Position numbers and translations under genes: made by a program. The notes beneath the pieces are model-generated. The model was not told where the DNA came from and made no database searches. It was given only the letters and a program-made list of their open reading frames with translations. Shown here piece by piece: positions 13,001-25,188 of a DNA stretch of 64,000 bases. Numbering within the stretch: the first letter of the stretch is position 1; the number at the start of each line of letters is the position of its first letter. This stretch comes from Capitella teleta (lineage: Eukaryota > Annelida > Polychaeta > Capitellidae), in the NCBI GenBank assembly GCA_000328365.1, contig KB310004.1, forward strand, positions 281,952 to 345,951. Reading direction: 5' to 3'.

Positions 13001-15915
13001 ATTCACGAGATCACATTTATTATTCATGACATAGATCATCTGCAAGTAGAAATTAAAATAACCCTTCAATTTGGAATGCGCAATATTCTCTAACCGCTCT
13101 GGTTAAAGCTGCTCCAGTCTCCATCGACCCAAGTCGGCTGTCACCAATTTTGATGGCAACGACCTGAGCTCCTGGCGCAACGCCATTTTTCTCTGGTTCG
13201 TCGGGAAAACACCCAGCAGCGATGCACGCAACGTGAGTGCCATGGGACCCTTGGAGAGGTCAATAGGTCAAGTACACACATCACTCAAACTTCCATATGA
13301 CACTTACCAGCATTAGAGACAACCTCAAGTGTTTTGCCCTCATTGTAGATATTAAAGCTGTAATTGAGCATATCTATATGGCAAAAGAGAATGTACGGTT
13401 TAATTTAATGATATTTTCAAGCTAACCATCTTGGCTCAATGTTGCGTATTGCCTCTCCTCCCTGAACGGAGCCATACACGGACACTCAGCCAAATCTCCT
13501 CTCTCAGAAGTGTCCAAGCAAGCTCTAAACACAAATAAATAATGAATGACACATCTTGTTATGATTATTTATGAATTTCTGTACCTCCAAGTTTGACCGT
13601 CATGAAAAACAACACAGTCATAGACAGGACAACAATCGGCATACTTCTTCTCCAAGCTGAGTAGTATTTCAGCTTGAGCCATTAAATCTTCTTTGATCAA
13701 CTTCTCCTCCTAAAAGAGAGAAAAAAAAAGAGATAAACACAGATTATTCTGGAAGCAAGAGAAAAAGCAGTACCTGGTTGGGTTCAGGATGTGCAGCATC
13801 AAATTCAGAACACTGCTGCATGACATTAGCAGCGGTTGCTCTGTGAGCTCTATCCCACAGCTTCTCTCTTCGCTCCTTCACCATACGATCTTTTAGGCCT
13901 TTTGGATAGAGATCTTGCGCTGCTTTCACTCCAATGTGGTACTGTCCTGATGGATTACTCCAGTCAGTGGGGATCTGTAGAGGATTGCATGTGAAGTGCG
14001 ATGATTTTGTAAAAGTCTTACCTTGAGGGTTCTCCCTGTAAGCCCAGTGATTTGTCCATCTTTCACTTCTACGACGCTTGAGGTGTCAACGTCTCCAGAT
14101 CCAGTGGCATCGATGATGTCTATGATTTTCGGGCGTCCATCAGATGTAACCTATATGACATATGGTTGATAATTTTGTTATATAGCTATGAACCTTTATT
14201 GCAACAGTTACAATACACAATGATCATGACTTTTGATTTGCTTTTAAAGTTTTAAAACAAGAATTAAGGAAGTTGTAAGTTGATGATAACATCATGACAA
14301 TGAGTTTTGACTTTAATTGTCCAAACTCAAAACTCAACTTTCAAGTCAAGACTTAGTCTCAGACTGGAGCGTCAAGAGCCTAAGACAAAACAATAACATT
14401 AGTAGAGCTGGGCGGATATCCGTATCCGTGATCCGTCGGATATTGGGTGTGTTCAGTACTATCTGTTATCCTTTTTTCAAGCACGAATAGTTAAAACACG
14501 GGGTGTAAAATTGAAGTGTCCGTTTCGAACGCACAGTGAGCGTAGCACACAGCCGTTCCGCACACAGACGCTGATCACTGAAGCTGAGCAATGTCAATTA
14601 CACTGATAACTAAATGGTAACACCCCTACAATGTCAACAATGCACTAATTCTGATTTCTTTTAAATAAACAATTCTATGCCCTGGAATCTCTTCAGTCAT
14701 CATGCAAAAGTGACGTAACCACGTGTTGTTGATTATCTCCTTTAGTGCTTATTTTTCAACACGTGACAGCTTTTGTCAGTTGCAGTTTTTGTGTGAACCA
14801 CAAACAGCACTGAATTTCATCAATTTCCCGACCTTGAACTATGTTTGAAATTGATCAGACATGTACAGTTAATATAGACTAGTACATGTACTTGGCGATC
14901 TAGCAACTTAAATCATTTCAAACTTTCTATACAACAATTGCCATGAACTGACTTGCGCCTCATCAAGTTACTAAGTTTGTACATTTCCCAATCATGTTTG
15001 TTGAAAATGTACAATGTAGCACAAAGTGCATGTTACTGTCCATGCATCTTGGGCTTATAATCTGCGACTCGTGCAGTTGGGGAAAAATATAAATAGCCTA
15101 CGCTGATAAGGAATTCACCTTTGTGAAATCGACAGGCAAGCAAGCTGTCTGGCATGTGCGATGCCTCTTGAAAATTATTCTGAATGTTTTGATAAAAGAA
15201 ATGTACAAGAAGCAAGAAGGATGACAGCAGTAGGTCAAGGTCACTTGTATTTAACTGCTGCAGATAAAGCATGGCTTTTGCACTCACAGCGTGTGCCAGG
15301 CGCTGGGCCATTACGCTACAGGTGCATGCTCCCAGTGTTTGGGCATAAATATCTGTGTCCATATCTGTGTCCGTGGGATATTAGTAACACGGATATCCGT
15401 TATCCGTGTATCCGTGTTAAAGCACTATTCGCCCAGCTCTAAAGATTAGCATTAAATGAAGTAAGAGTCTCAGAGTGCAGCGCTGACACACTCACACAGT
15501 GAATGATAGTCTGGTTCCAAGACTCCCATTGCTATAAGGATCATCACCACAGATTATCTGATTATGGCTATATAGTTTATAGACTGGAGTTAACACAGTC
15601 ACAGTGACTGAGTGAGTCAGTGAGTGATAGTGACACTGATACAGCATACTAGTATATCTATTATTACTATAACCTGTGACTAGTGTGAGTCACTGAGTCA
15701 GTGAGTGGGGTCTGCCACTGCCAGGCCTTCATGAAACGAACCTTCAGCCCAGGAGCCCCAGGATCGACGCCCGTATCGAGTACAGCAATCGTGACTCCTT
15801 TTCCATCGTGATCGGGATATTTGCCGACGAATGACCAAGCACCAGTTTCTTTCTTCGGCAAAAGACCGAAAACAGGAAAACTTTCTGACTCCTGAGTTGA
15901 CATTTTTAACTTCAT
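5051..15915 (-). CDS. TPP2: Tripeptidyl peptidase II, 28 traced exons
   Basis: Giant cytosolic serine peptidase (MEROPS S8) that removes tripeptides from the N-termini of proteasome products. Exons, 5' to 3': 15742-15915, 14022-14150, 13774-13974, 13585-13709, 13427-13524, 13308-13373, 13095-13249, 12963-13039, 12780-12907, 12365-12729, 12121-12313, 11906-12063, 11782-11858, 11585-11691, 11223-11365 or 10969-11123, 10149-10265, 9991-10091, 9693-9930, 9398-9642, 9263-9341, 8643-8699, 8118-8263, 5789-5888, 5604-5734, 5372-5552, 5199-5318, 5051-5140. Catalytic triad is visible: Asp47 in VLDTGVDPG, His267 in GSHGTHVAC, Ser452 in [20 protein letters not shown] carries the oxyanion Asn. The C-terminus [17 protein letters not shown] matches the known vertebrate end. 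Total length is 1,266 or 1,270 residues depending on which of two alternative exons is used (human about 1,249). No signal peptide. The start at 15915 is the first Met; a second Met (MSTQES) follows four codons later and could also serve. Confidence 0.96.
7073..8117. other. Non-coding part of a TPP2 intron downstream of the lectin gene
   Basis: This is the rest of the 2.2-kb TPP2 intron (5889-8117) after the lectin's last exon. It holds the lectin 3' UTR and poly(A) signal near 7160 and then AT-rich sequence with no reading frame or repeat I can name. Confidence 0.6.
10969..11365 (-). other. TPP2: Pair of probable mutually exclusive exons in TPP2
   Basis: Exon 15a (11223-11365, 143 nt) and exon 15b (10969-11123, 155 nt) are separated by only 99 nt. 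Both have a CTGCAG-type acceptor in phase 1 and a GTAAG donor in phase 0, so either joins exon 14 (ending GCA G) to the following exon (GGA GGC) in frame, while using both, or neither, shifts the frame. Their products start alike (VLHLSPNDN / VLRLKSKTL), share the pattern F-x(4)-Q-[IL] and end in F-[AP]-V, and each aligns with the same part of vertebrate TPP2 (KFVLHAVQLV ... AFPVL) just before the conserved IARWWA segment. Reading: tandem exon duplication used alternatively. Usage is inferred; no transcript data are available here. Confidence 0.8.
14403..15441. mobile_element. hAT-type non-autonomous DNA transposon (MITE) in TPP2 intron 1
   Basis: Terminal inverted repeats TAGAGCTGGGCG ... 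CGCCCAGCTCTA bound a 1,039-bp element. The flanking 8-mers AACATTAG (14395-14402) and AAGATTAG (15442-15449) match at 7 of 8 bases, the 8-bp target duplication expected for hAT elements. Subterminal DNA carries repeated GGATATCCGTATCCG-like motifs at both ends, also typical. No transposase is recognisable inside, so it depends on an autonomous relative. It sits between TPP2 exons 1 and 2 and does not disturb the splice sites. Confidence 0.8.
15590..15720. repeat. Imperfect GTGAGTCA-rich simple repeat
   Basis: Variants of CACTGAGTCAGTGAGTG recur between about 15600 and 15710, some in inverted orientation, just downstream of TPP2 exon 1 within intron 1. It looks like a decayed short-period repeat. 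Confidence 0.5.
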
Positions 15916-15949
15916 TCAAACACGCCGAGTCACCACGGTGCTAAATTTA

Positions 15950-17310
15950 CTTTATCACAATGCACCTTCCTCATTTCAAAGAGCAGCAACCACTTTGCCG
16001 GTCATAACGTAGTCTTTGATGCTATCCCCGCTCTGAGCCCACACACACGAATTACCGGTAATAGGACTACATAACTATGTAGTAAAATAATAATTAGTTA
16101 ATAACAGCAACAATAATGATTTATTCATTTGTAAACATGAATGGCACACGCTGCTAAGGGTAGTTCGAGTTGTTCTTTTAAAAAATTAACACATTATATA
16201 ATGTATGCATGTAAGATAATTATTCCGCAAACTTTTCTAAACCGACTGTCAGAGCCATAGATACCTTGATTTGTTGAGCTCAAAATGAGCACCCCACCCA
16301 GTGGCGTATTTAGCCTAAGGGCGTAGGGGCGATGGCCACCCCCTCAGCCTCAGCAGAAAAAAAAATTTACCTTTTAAATTTTGTAAATGCACATTCTAGT
16401 ACTATATACTAGTAGTAGCTATGCGTATTATATGAAGGAAAGCATAAATGCATGAAAACAAATGCCGGTATACAAGTACAACAGTACATGTAGGCCTGCT
16501 ATAGTACGTAATAGTCACTGGTATGCAGGCCTACAAACAGGATATAATATTATGCATTAATATGCACATTATATAACATGGAGGTTGCAGCGCCCATAAC
16601 TAATTGATGCATAGGATATGATCGTAATGATTACCAACTTCTGGCCACACCCTCAGTAATTTTCTAAATGCGTCTCAGACCCCACCCACCTGTTCCGTTC
16701 ATACCACATGATCATATATCTGCAGAATAATATCTATTAATCAGCCTAAATTTGAGCGATTGTGGGAATCTTCCTGTCTTAGAAGTTAGAAGACAACAAA
16801 CTCGCTTCACTATCGAGAAGGCTAGGCAGCCTTTCGAAAGTGAAGCGAGTTTATCCACTTCACAAGACGAAGGTTAATCACTCTACTATTCCAGATGTAT
16901 TCCATCTTTTGCATCGATATTCTCTCAATATTGACTCTTCTTTTCGAACACACTAAAGATGGAGTACAAGAAATTAAATTGTTCAACCTTTTCAAACTTT
17001 TGTGCTTATAAAGTGGAACGGCTCTCTGGTCGCGAACACCTTCGTTCTCTTAGCATTCAGCGGTAATCCTTCCAGTAATTCCACCCGATACGCATCGCCT
17101 CACCCTAATAAATATGTGACAGGGAGAGCGATTTAAAGGAAACGTTTTCCCTTCGTGTACGTACGTGTTATGTCCCAATTCCTGTATATACGTATAATGT
17201 GGAATACAACGGCGGGAAGGGTAACCGCACGACATGCTATGGATAACCCATGTGGTCAATGCTTTGATTGTATATTTCATCACAATTGACTGTTCATGTT
17301 CATTTCCCAT
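15950..17310. other. Intergenic spacer between TPP2 and the GCNT-like gene
   Basis: No gene seen. It holds a repeat-like stretch at about 16300-16370 (CAGTGGCGTATTTAGCC followed by a G-rich and C-rich patch, as at the ends of some DNA transposons) and a long hairpin at 16799-16851. TPP2's promoter should lie just above 15915, but I see no clear core motif. Confidence 0.55.
16799..16851. repeat. Long hairpin (about 24-bp arms, 4-base loop)
   Basis: Arms AACTCGCTTCACT-ATCGA... (16799-16823) and its near-exact reverse complement (16828-16851) differ at two positions and one indel, around the loop AGGC. It may be a small fold-back element or a cruciform-forming site; no neighbouring gene feature explains it. 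Confidence 0.6.
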
Positions 17311-17683
17311 GACATCTATCATGGTTTCTCATCCTGAAACAGTAAAAATGTCAGCCAGAGTGTACCACGCATGCGCAATACTGACGCTTTCGTTTCGTAA
17401 AAAACAAAGATGGTCTTTTATGGCGAAGATGGTCTGTTCTGATTGCCTAAAATCGATAGCTTCACTAGGGGAACGGGACCAATCACGGCAAGCCCTCAGC
17501 TGACGTTTGCCTCCTATACTTCGTAATGGAAGCCAATCTCCCATAGGCGCAATGCTAACCCCGATATTCGGAATGGATTATTTCCTTACGCTTGCATCCA
17601 GGCATGGTGTTCTGGGCACGGAATGCTATCAATTGGTGCTATGAGTCAATAGAACATCACTTAAAATTCAGTTCCCCATCCCT
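17311..17683 (-). mobile_element. Partial copy of a TTAA-flanked MITE family
   Basis: Reverse complement of the sequence seen at 48299-48640 plus 49313-49345: about 370 bp of clear identity, starting at GACATCTATCATGG and ending at the terminal repeat GTTCCCCATCCCT, followed by TTAC (a mutated TTAA). The other end is missing. This copy lacks the nested element found in the 48-49 kb copy, so it approximates the uninterrupted sequence. Confidence 0.75.
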
Positions 17684-18067
17684 TTACAAATTAAGTCAGA
17701 GTTCTTTGAACAAAACAATACCCAGGTTGCGTTTGATGCCCCTTTATTCATAAGAACGATAACACCCGCTGATAATAAGCATAGGCCAAGCGCTAATGGG
17801 ATTTAAAACAAGAAGAAGCACCATCTAGAATATCAATAATAAAACAAAGGAAAACAAAACTTGTATATCATGGAGCAGAAAATGACTACAACATACAAAA
17901 TACATGGTCACTAACAATACTATGACATCTTACATAAAATAGAAAATTCACATGCATATAATAAGTGTGATGTACATGGTGAGTAAATATAAGACAATCA
18001 CAATTATTGGATAGTACATAAACTTACATGAGATCGGATGGATTGTTCAGATATGCTAAAGCTAAGA
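17684..18067. other. 3' flank of the GCNT-like gene
   Basis: AT-rich DNA immediately after the GCNT-like stop codon (minus strand); it probably contains its 3' UTR. No other feature seen. Confidence 0.5.
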
Positions 18068-19678
18068 TCATGGACGTACAACAAGGGTTGGATCATTGAC
18101 GAATGGTAAGCTCTGGTAGTAGGATGAGTCAAAGGATATCTTATCCCCTGCAATTGTTCGGTTGAAGATGAGCTGCTCCATGCAATCGTATGCCAACCAC
18201 TCGTAATTTGAGTGGAATTTGTTGGCAAACAGTTCTGGTCTTTGCTGTAGCCAAGGCAGATCCCCAACTCCAAAAATGCAGATCTCTCGGACCCATTTGC
18301 CTTGACAATCCCAATGCTCCCACGACCAGTTCACCTGGAGGGCAAGAGGGAGCCAAATGCTGACCCTAGCGATGAAGGGCTTAACTTCTGGGTCCCCTGA
18401 AATATATAGATAATCGTCATCTACAATATTCAAGAAATATACTTTTGAATACCAACCAGAGTAACTTCCCGGTGCCAATAGATGAGGATTGTGGTTGAGT
18501 GTGGGCCAAATATATTCATCTGGAGCTAAAGTGTCAGCAAACCAGGATACTATATCCTGAGATTTCTGATCAGTCATGAAGTATTCAGCAAATGCTCTGG
18601 ACATGGCAACCTGTATGATATGACGAGGGTTTAATTTCACGTTAAAGTCATGATTGGATTTCACCTGGTTGCTCCCTTTGTAGATTGTGATGTTATGCGG
18701 TGGGATGCTTTTCGGGAAGATGGTGATGAGCATGGTATCGAGAAATTCGACGAGACGCCAAGAGAACATTTGCCTAACTTTGAGCCAGAGCGGCTGTGAC
18801 CTTTTAAAAGTACCTTCAATGTCATTCGCCCCGTTGTATAGCTGGAGGATTTTCACAAGTTCTCGGTTTGTATGAAGTGGAAACATTTGACCACTGAGGT
18901 TGATGAAATATTTCCAATCATGCCTCAAAAGATCATGAATGCAGGCCATCTCGGCGTATATGATGCTAATATGACCCCAGAATACACTCTCAGATCGTGA
19001 TGACAAGAACACATTAGGAAAACATCCAGCTAGACGTTCAGTTGCTTGTCTGGTTAATTCGGATGCTTTCAAATCGACGTGCAGGCAATAGAAATTCTGA
19101 GGGTGATAAATCGCCCTAAGTAGGCGCTCAATTTGGTGAAGGTCTTTGTACATGAGGATGCTGAACGCCAAAGGAAAGTCCGCCTCCTCTTTCGACAAAG
19201 GTTGCGAGAAGTATCCCCGCGTACGACGAAAGTCATCACAGTCTTTCGTCTGCTCGATGAAGTCTTCGTTCGAGATGCGAGTCGGTTCGTTCCGTTGCAT
19301 GTACTCGCGGGAATATTGCAAGGCCTTCTCCTCCCCACGCAGCATGGCAGGGCAGTCCATCTGATCTAGGTTAGGGTTAGGACGAATTGGAATGTGACCA
19401 GATGAGGAGTCGGACAAATTCCATGAGTATTGTATGGCATTTTCCAGTTCTGCAGGTTGGATCGACCGGTGCTGGAAGTAGCGGAGTCTCTCCTGGGGAA
19501 CGGAAGTGTCGCTGAGGCTGAAGAGGAGAACTTTGATGGCGACCACCAGGCAGACGATACTGAACAAGACGAGCTTCTTGCGGTGTCCTACGCGGAGGAC
19601 GCTCCGTTTGTCCTTCCCTGAAATTGGGCTGCAGATGTGACTGGGACCCGTGCCAGCCTCTGCAACTTTGGTGGCCAT
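18068..19678 (-). CDS. Core-2/I-branching beta-1,6-N-acetylglucosaminyltransferase (GT14), intronless coding region
   Basis: Type II Golgi enzyme of 536 residues that should add GlcNAc in beta-1,6 linkage to galactose or GalNAc on mucin-type or I-antigen glycans. Residues 1-34 are a basic cytosolic tail, 35-56 a single hydrophobic anchor (LVLFSIVCLVVAIKVLLF), followed by a stem. The Branch domain starts near residue 165 with FSILMYKDLHQIERLLRAIY and QNFYCLHVD, both hallmarks of GCNT1-3. Glu388 in APDEYIWPTLNH matches the catalytic Glu of mouse C2GnT (SPDEH). Cysteines are spread through the domain as in the family. It is longer than human GCNT1 (428) because of the N-terminal stem and C-terminal part. 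An acceptor (CCCTTTCAG) at 19723 suggests a non-coding first exon upstream. GT14 also contains xylosyltransferases, but the motifs favour GCNT. Confidence 0.9.
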   Translation of the reverse strand: MATKVAEAGTGPSHICSPISGKDKRSVLRVGHRKKLVLFSIVCLVVAIKVLLFSLSDTSVPQERLRYFQHRSIQPAELENAIQYSWNLSDSSSGHIPIRPNPNLDQMDCPAMLRGEEKALQYSREYMQRNEPTRISNEDFIEQTKDCDDFRRTRGYFSQPLSKEEADFPLAFSILMYKDLHQIERLLRAIYHPQNFYCLHVDLKASELTRQATERLAGCFPNVFLSSRSESVFWGHISIIYAEMACIHDLLRHDWKYFINLSGQMFPLHTNRELVKILQLYNGANDIEGTFKRSQPLWLKVRQMFSWRLVEFLDTMLITIFPKSIPPHNITIYKGSNQVKSNHDFNVKLNPRHIIQVAMSRAFAEYFMTDQKSQDIVSWFADTLAPDEYIWPTLNHNPHLLAPGSYSGWYSKVYFLNIVDDDYLYISGDPEVKPFIARVSIWLPLALQVNWSWEHWDCQGKWVREICIFGVGDLPWLQQRPELFANKFHSNYEWLAYDCMEQLIFNRTIAGDKISFDSSYYQSLPFVNDPTLVVRP

Positions 19679-19739
19679 GTTTGCGGCTGCATAATATTCT
19701 GAAGGGAGAGGGATCCACGGAGCTGAAAGGGATATTATG

Positions 19740-22700
19740 ATATTTATTATTAAATTATGACATATTATTATATATATGTATACATGATTCTATATACACT
19801 GATTCATGTACTTTAACAAAATAAGGCCTTCTTTATACTCGTTTAAAACTATATGCCATGCATGGTTACCATCATAATTAATAGTCATCATAATAATTAT
19901 ACATGCATCATTATCTCATTATGGCTTGATAAATATATAGTACCACACAAGTTTTACACGTACAGTGTGTTACAGTTGCATCCTTACATACTCTTTTTTT
20001 TTTTCTTCTTTTCTCTTTCTTCTTTTCTCCTCTAAGGAAAGGTTTGAATTAAAAAATTTCCTTATGGTACTTTACATGCTTTCTAAGAAAGATCTTAAAT
20101 TAAAATTAACGTTTTTTTTTGTTTTTGTTTGTTTTTGTGGGTTTTTTTGCTGTTGTTGTTTTTTTTTTTTTTTTTTTTTTTTTTCTGGAAGTCAGTGAAC
20201 GATTTTTCATGCGTCGTTGCGCGGATTGCCGTGAAGTGTGATTCAGCAAATTTCACACATTGATAGTACATGTCATTCATTCTGCGTGTCTCATAGAAAT
20301 TTGTAGGTCTTGCAATATATATCAATTGATCCAGTGCATTGATGTGTGCAACAATGCATGGCGCTATTACTGCACTTATGCATATTTTTTTTTTAATGCA
20401 AATATTTCGGTTGTTAAGCAGGTTGTGGCATTGAAATTAACAGAGTATATTGCTAGTATAGACATCTTACGAAATCATGCGTTTAAATGAGGTTGCACCA
20501 AGGTCAAGGTCATAGCAATAATTAAAGCATTGCATAAATTGATTATTATTACCATTATAATGAATTTTTATAATTTCATGAATTGAGTAAACCATGTGAT
20601 ATCGAGCCTTCGAAGGAAATTTTATTTTTCAGAATATTAGTATGTTTTTTGTCGAAATAAATTTTAGGCAACATTGCCAATTTCGTCACTTCGGTATTCC
20701 GATGAACAAATTTTGGTTTTGAATATTTTGAATTCGCTCATGTCTGTCAATGAGTAAGTTGCATTATTAATGAGACAAATTATTTTGCATGACCACAGAA
20801 AGTTAGAAAGTCAAAAGTTCAAGGTCAAGGTCGCAGAGGTTTTTTTTTCGGAAATTTCATATTCGATCGCTGCTAGCTCATTAACCAGTAATACTAGCGA
20901 CTTGTACCTGGCATTAAATGATTCAGTGTATCGATATGTGAAATAAAACTTGAACGTATTACTGCTCTTAGATGCTCCGTTCTTGCAGGGGCTTCTCCTC
21001 CGGGAAAAAATTCAAATCAGAGATACCGAAACAGGGCGTTTGAGCATTTTTGAGAACCCAAAAAGCAGAATGAAAAGTTAGTAAAAGGACAGAAAAATCG
21101 AAAATCTGACTACTGAATATGAGAAAATGAAGTCAGGAACAAATATTAATGTACTAGTATGTATAGCCAATGGTCATGGGACTAAATAATAGACAATAAA
21201 TGAATATTTATTCTGTTGATATGAATATTTTAGCGGCTGTCAGCTTCTGCAATGATCCGCGATGGGATTTAATTTAAGAGATCCACGCGAAGCACGTGAT
21301 CTCGATCGTTACTTTACTTTCCACCTCAGTGCATTCATCACTGAAATGCGTATCCCATGCCACAAGCAAGTGTTTCACTTTGGTGAAGAGTGTTACATGT
21401 AAGAAAAAGTTCTTCATATTCGACATTCGACACAAAATATAGATGCCCAGTACATATGTACTCGCTTACGTAAGTACGCCCTCATTTGTATACATTGAGC
21501 GGACGCAAGTTCAAGCGTATAACGTAAAGCGGAGTGGAAAATTTGAAAATGCAAAGAACAACGGATGACGGCGCTTTAATTGAAGAAGTTGAAAGCGATT
21601 GAATCTTGTGAAACAGAAGCCGCTGCCGAGAAATGTGAAAACTGATAAGAAAGAAAAAAGGTCACCTCAAGATAGACGTGTTACAAAAAAAGTCATTTTA
21701 ACCTATACTGATACTAACTATATATAAAGTATAAACATTCAAATTTCATCATTGAGTTTTAGATAAGAAGGCAGCGTGCAGGATGCGCCATACTAGCCTA
21801 TATATACCAAGTGTCGCTCAGCAGCCAGTTCCAGTGAAATCGTTCCTGCGATTTTGCAGGAGCGACGATCGACATCTCGACACATGACCGCCCGCACCCC
21901 CTCAAAATAGCGTCATAAGATCTGACCGGAGTTGCATCGATCTCAAGAATGACCCAATCAGACCCCGAAAAAAACCGGATTTCTGGAGAAAAAAAAAAAA
22001 AAAAAAAAACCCGGTGCAATCACATCCCTGAATTATTTCACCATGCAAGCATGCAGACGTTGTCTCCTCATTATTACTATTAGCGTTCTGCGTCGTTTAG
22101 AGAATGTGAGACTATTGGCATATGGAACCCTCAGATGCTCGACCGTTACGTTGAAAAAAATCGTTCTCCAATTTCTCAATTATTAATTCCTGCAATTTAA
22201 CATAAGAACTGAATGAGACGATAATGATAATTTGATATCGCTAATTAGTTCGGGCGACTGGTTGCCCTACCACATTTCATTCACTTGTATATAGTACGTA
22301 CTTCACTACCGGTAATTATACTGTGTGCATAATTGTGAGCCCTGTTAGAACTGCTGGTGGTGGAGAAACATTCGTTATACTAGTAAACATTCTCCGAAAA
22401 TGATATCCCTCCCTCCCCCTTGGAATATTTGATAACTACGTTATATGTTTGCAATCAAGTTTATTTAAAACATCGGATTTAAATTGATCATTGTCAGAAT
22501 ACATCTGATCTAAGTGTCTAATATAGAATGAGAAAGTACAATAATGTTCAAAGCAATCGAGGCGACTGTTCACGACTAAATTAAATAATTTATCACACCT
22601 CCTATGGATGATGGATGATGGATAAATCATGGACTCTCGCTGGTGTAACATGTCGGGCTACCAGCTAACCTAGAAGTTACTTTAACTATGTAACAAGTAC

Positions 22701-23340
22701 TATGGTATGTTATTACTCACATGAGGCGATGAAACTGTGATTTTCTCCCAGGAGACACTGTCGCGATTTCGACATCTGAATGATCTGATTGATCAACTAG
22801 TATTCATTCAATCATACAAACTTTGGAAAAGTTGATAAAGTAGGCATGCAACAACACCACTGGCACTGTACGAGGAGTGACGCAAGAAGAAGTGTCGAGA
22901 ACGAGAATGAATCGTAGTATTGATTATTGAGAAACTTGGCTTTCTCCGAACTACCAACTGAATTTAAAGCTAGCGTCAGATTGTATACGCAGCATATCAT
23001 TGTCGTGGCGTTAACACACGAGTAAAACGATGAGGAACAGCGAATTCCAAGAATCGCGGAGAACGAGACGCAGTGCTGCCACAGCGCGGGGAAAAGGCGT
23101 GCATTTTTAGGATTGTTTGATGTAAACGCGACTTTTTCCTTGCGTCGGAAAATGTCCGGATTGCGTTCCAGGTCGAGTAAATCCCATGAAAATGAACCCA
23201 AAAAGCACGTATGATTTTTGTATCTCCGATTTACCGTAACGTCGCACAGTCGGTTCTGATTTGGAGAAATCTTCAACTTTCGTTGTGATATTTTGTGACA
23301 TTTAATGAATAAAAACCGCTTCTTAAATGGGGTCTATTAT
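19740..23340. other. Gene-poor AT-rich region
   Basis: No gene supported. It contains a long poly-T run at about 20160-20184, a poly-A run at about 21990-22010, and two AAGGTCAAGGTC motifs near 20500 and 20820 that may be parts of an unnamed repeat. Reading frames here are short and of low complexity. Confidence 0.55.
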
Positions 23341-23341
23341 A

Positions 23342-24061
23342 CAGAGTGGGCCAAAGGTAGTTAATCTATTCAATGTTAGAAACCAAACTCTAAAATTTGC
23401 TAAAATGCGTCAATTATTAAAACAATACCCCCCCAAAAAAAACAAAAAACTACCTGGTATGGATTGACTATGTTATTCTGCGCTGTATTATTCAATTTTG
23501 AATGATGGAGAAACATTTAAATGCGAGTGCTGTGTGATCGCGAAGAGAGCTAAATCAAATGAGCCCTTGAACGAGCATTGAGGAATGTCATCCTTTGTAT
23601 GGCGCTTCAATACAAACTCTCTGCTTTGTTTTGATTTTAGAAGATAAGCATTAGTGTTACTGCGACAACAATAACACTCTCAAACAAAACAATATTACGA
23701 GAGCGCTGCCTTAATTATGCGTTCAATGAAACTTATCCACTTATCCATGATCCGGGGCCCTGTTTGCCGCCAAAAGTGGAAATATCGCGGAATGTTGAGT
23801 ACACTCTATTAAAATTGTGATTAATCGGCATAAATGTTGATGAAATTGAATAGAAATGACAAGAATAGCAGCACGACATTTTAGACTAACAATACCAAGT
23901 ATTTCTTTCTATCTTAGCGTGTTTTTTACACTGCGATCTGTTTTGTAACCCATTCTCTGAAATGCGTATTGCTATATACGTGTGATATCGCTTCGAGACA
24001 GGGATTGAAAAGCATCAATATCTTTAACATGGAGTAGATGGACTACTTTTGGCCCACTCTG
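23342..24061. mobile_element. Mariner-like MITE, copy A
   Basis: About 720 bp with inverted ends: left CAGAGTGGGCCAAAGGTAGT, right reading as CAGAGTGGGCCAAAAGTAGT on the other strand, extending some 45 bp with mismatches (both include a CT..TC(A)ATGTTA part). Flanked by TA on both sides, the Tc1/mariner target. No transposase inside. Two further copies lie at 55012 and 55889. Confidence 0.8.
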
Positions 24062-24063
24062 TA

Positions 24064-25151
24064 TATAATTTAAGCTACTTCCCGGTGCATGACTCATTGA
24101 CTGCCAGATGACAAATATTTCTTTCTATGTGATGAATCATCATGAAACTGAATATTCATGATAACTTTCCGAGCATAACACTATCATCGCAATGCTATTT
24201 TATTTATTTAGTCTGTTGAGCGTAACCGAACAAATTTATTCGATGTTATGACTCTAAAATCTAAATAAAAATTCATTCGATCATTCATTCGTCATTTCGT
24301 CTGAATTGGCGTGTTTACAACATCTAATCATTCCTCTCTGGTTTAGCACGAGAAAAACCCCAACTCCTAATGTTTAGAGTGAGGCGAGAGGCTTAATTGA
24401 CTCATGAGTTTTACGGCTCCATCGAACCCATTCGGGTGGCATGTGTACGGGCGCCAGAAAATCCGGGATATACAGTGGGGATACGGATGACGGAGAATGT
24501 CCGGCTTATCATTTGCATATCATTAACGGACGGCGAATTGTGCGGGTAAGGCGGCGAATTGTGTGGAGTGGGACGAAGAATTGTGTGGATTTTGAATAAT
24601 CGTTCATTATTCGAGAAATCCTGCATTGTTTACAACAAATGATATGTGCAGATACCAACCAGCCCATCTGGCTATCAGCCGGTATCAACCATGTAGCTGT
24701 GGGGTGCACAGTTTTCAAACGTAAACTCGCACAGTTTGACCACCCCCCTCTCAGAATCGACCTTTTGGCACACATTTTTGTTGACAGAAATCGATTACAA
24801 CTACATATGATCATGTCGTGTTGATGGAATGTTCGATATAGTGTCACCTGTCGTTTGGATGTGATTTCATAGAAGTTTGACCGCTCATTATAGAGAAAAT
24901 GCTATTATATTGTCACGACGAATTTTAGTTGGTGGAGGCTTGTTGCAATGCAAACCATCGTCTGGGATGATTAAACGCAATAGAATGCCTTCGAAGGAAG
25001 CAATTGACCGATCAATTATACCAAAACGGAAGCCTAGCACGAGAACGAAATTTGGAAGATTTTAAACTTGTAATATAACAATAACACGAGAGACTTTGGT
25101 GGTAACATTTGTACATGACTTGTGACATACACACGAAAACACTCATCTTTG

Positions 25152-25188
<37 letters not shown>

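Noticed and set aside
18068-19678. Protein xylosyltransferase identity for the GT14 gene
   Set aside because: Motifs MYKDLHQIERLLRAIY and APDEYIWPT fit GCNT enzymes, and the xylosyltransferase C-terminal domain is absent.
20500-20840. AAGGTCAAGGTC motifs as nuclear-receptor sites
   Set aside because: Two short matches in AT-rich repeat-like DNA without a nearby gene; more likely part of a repeat.
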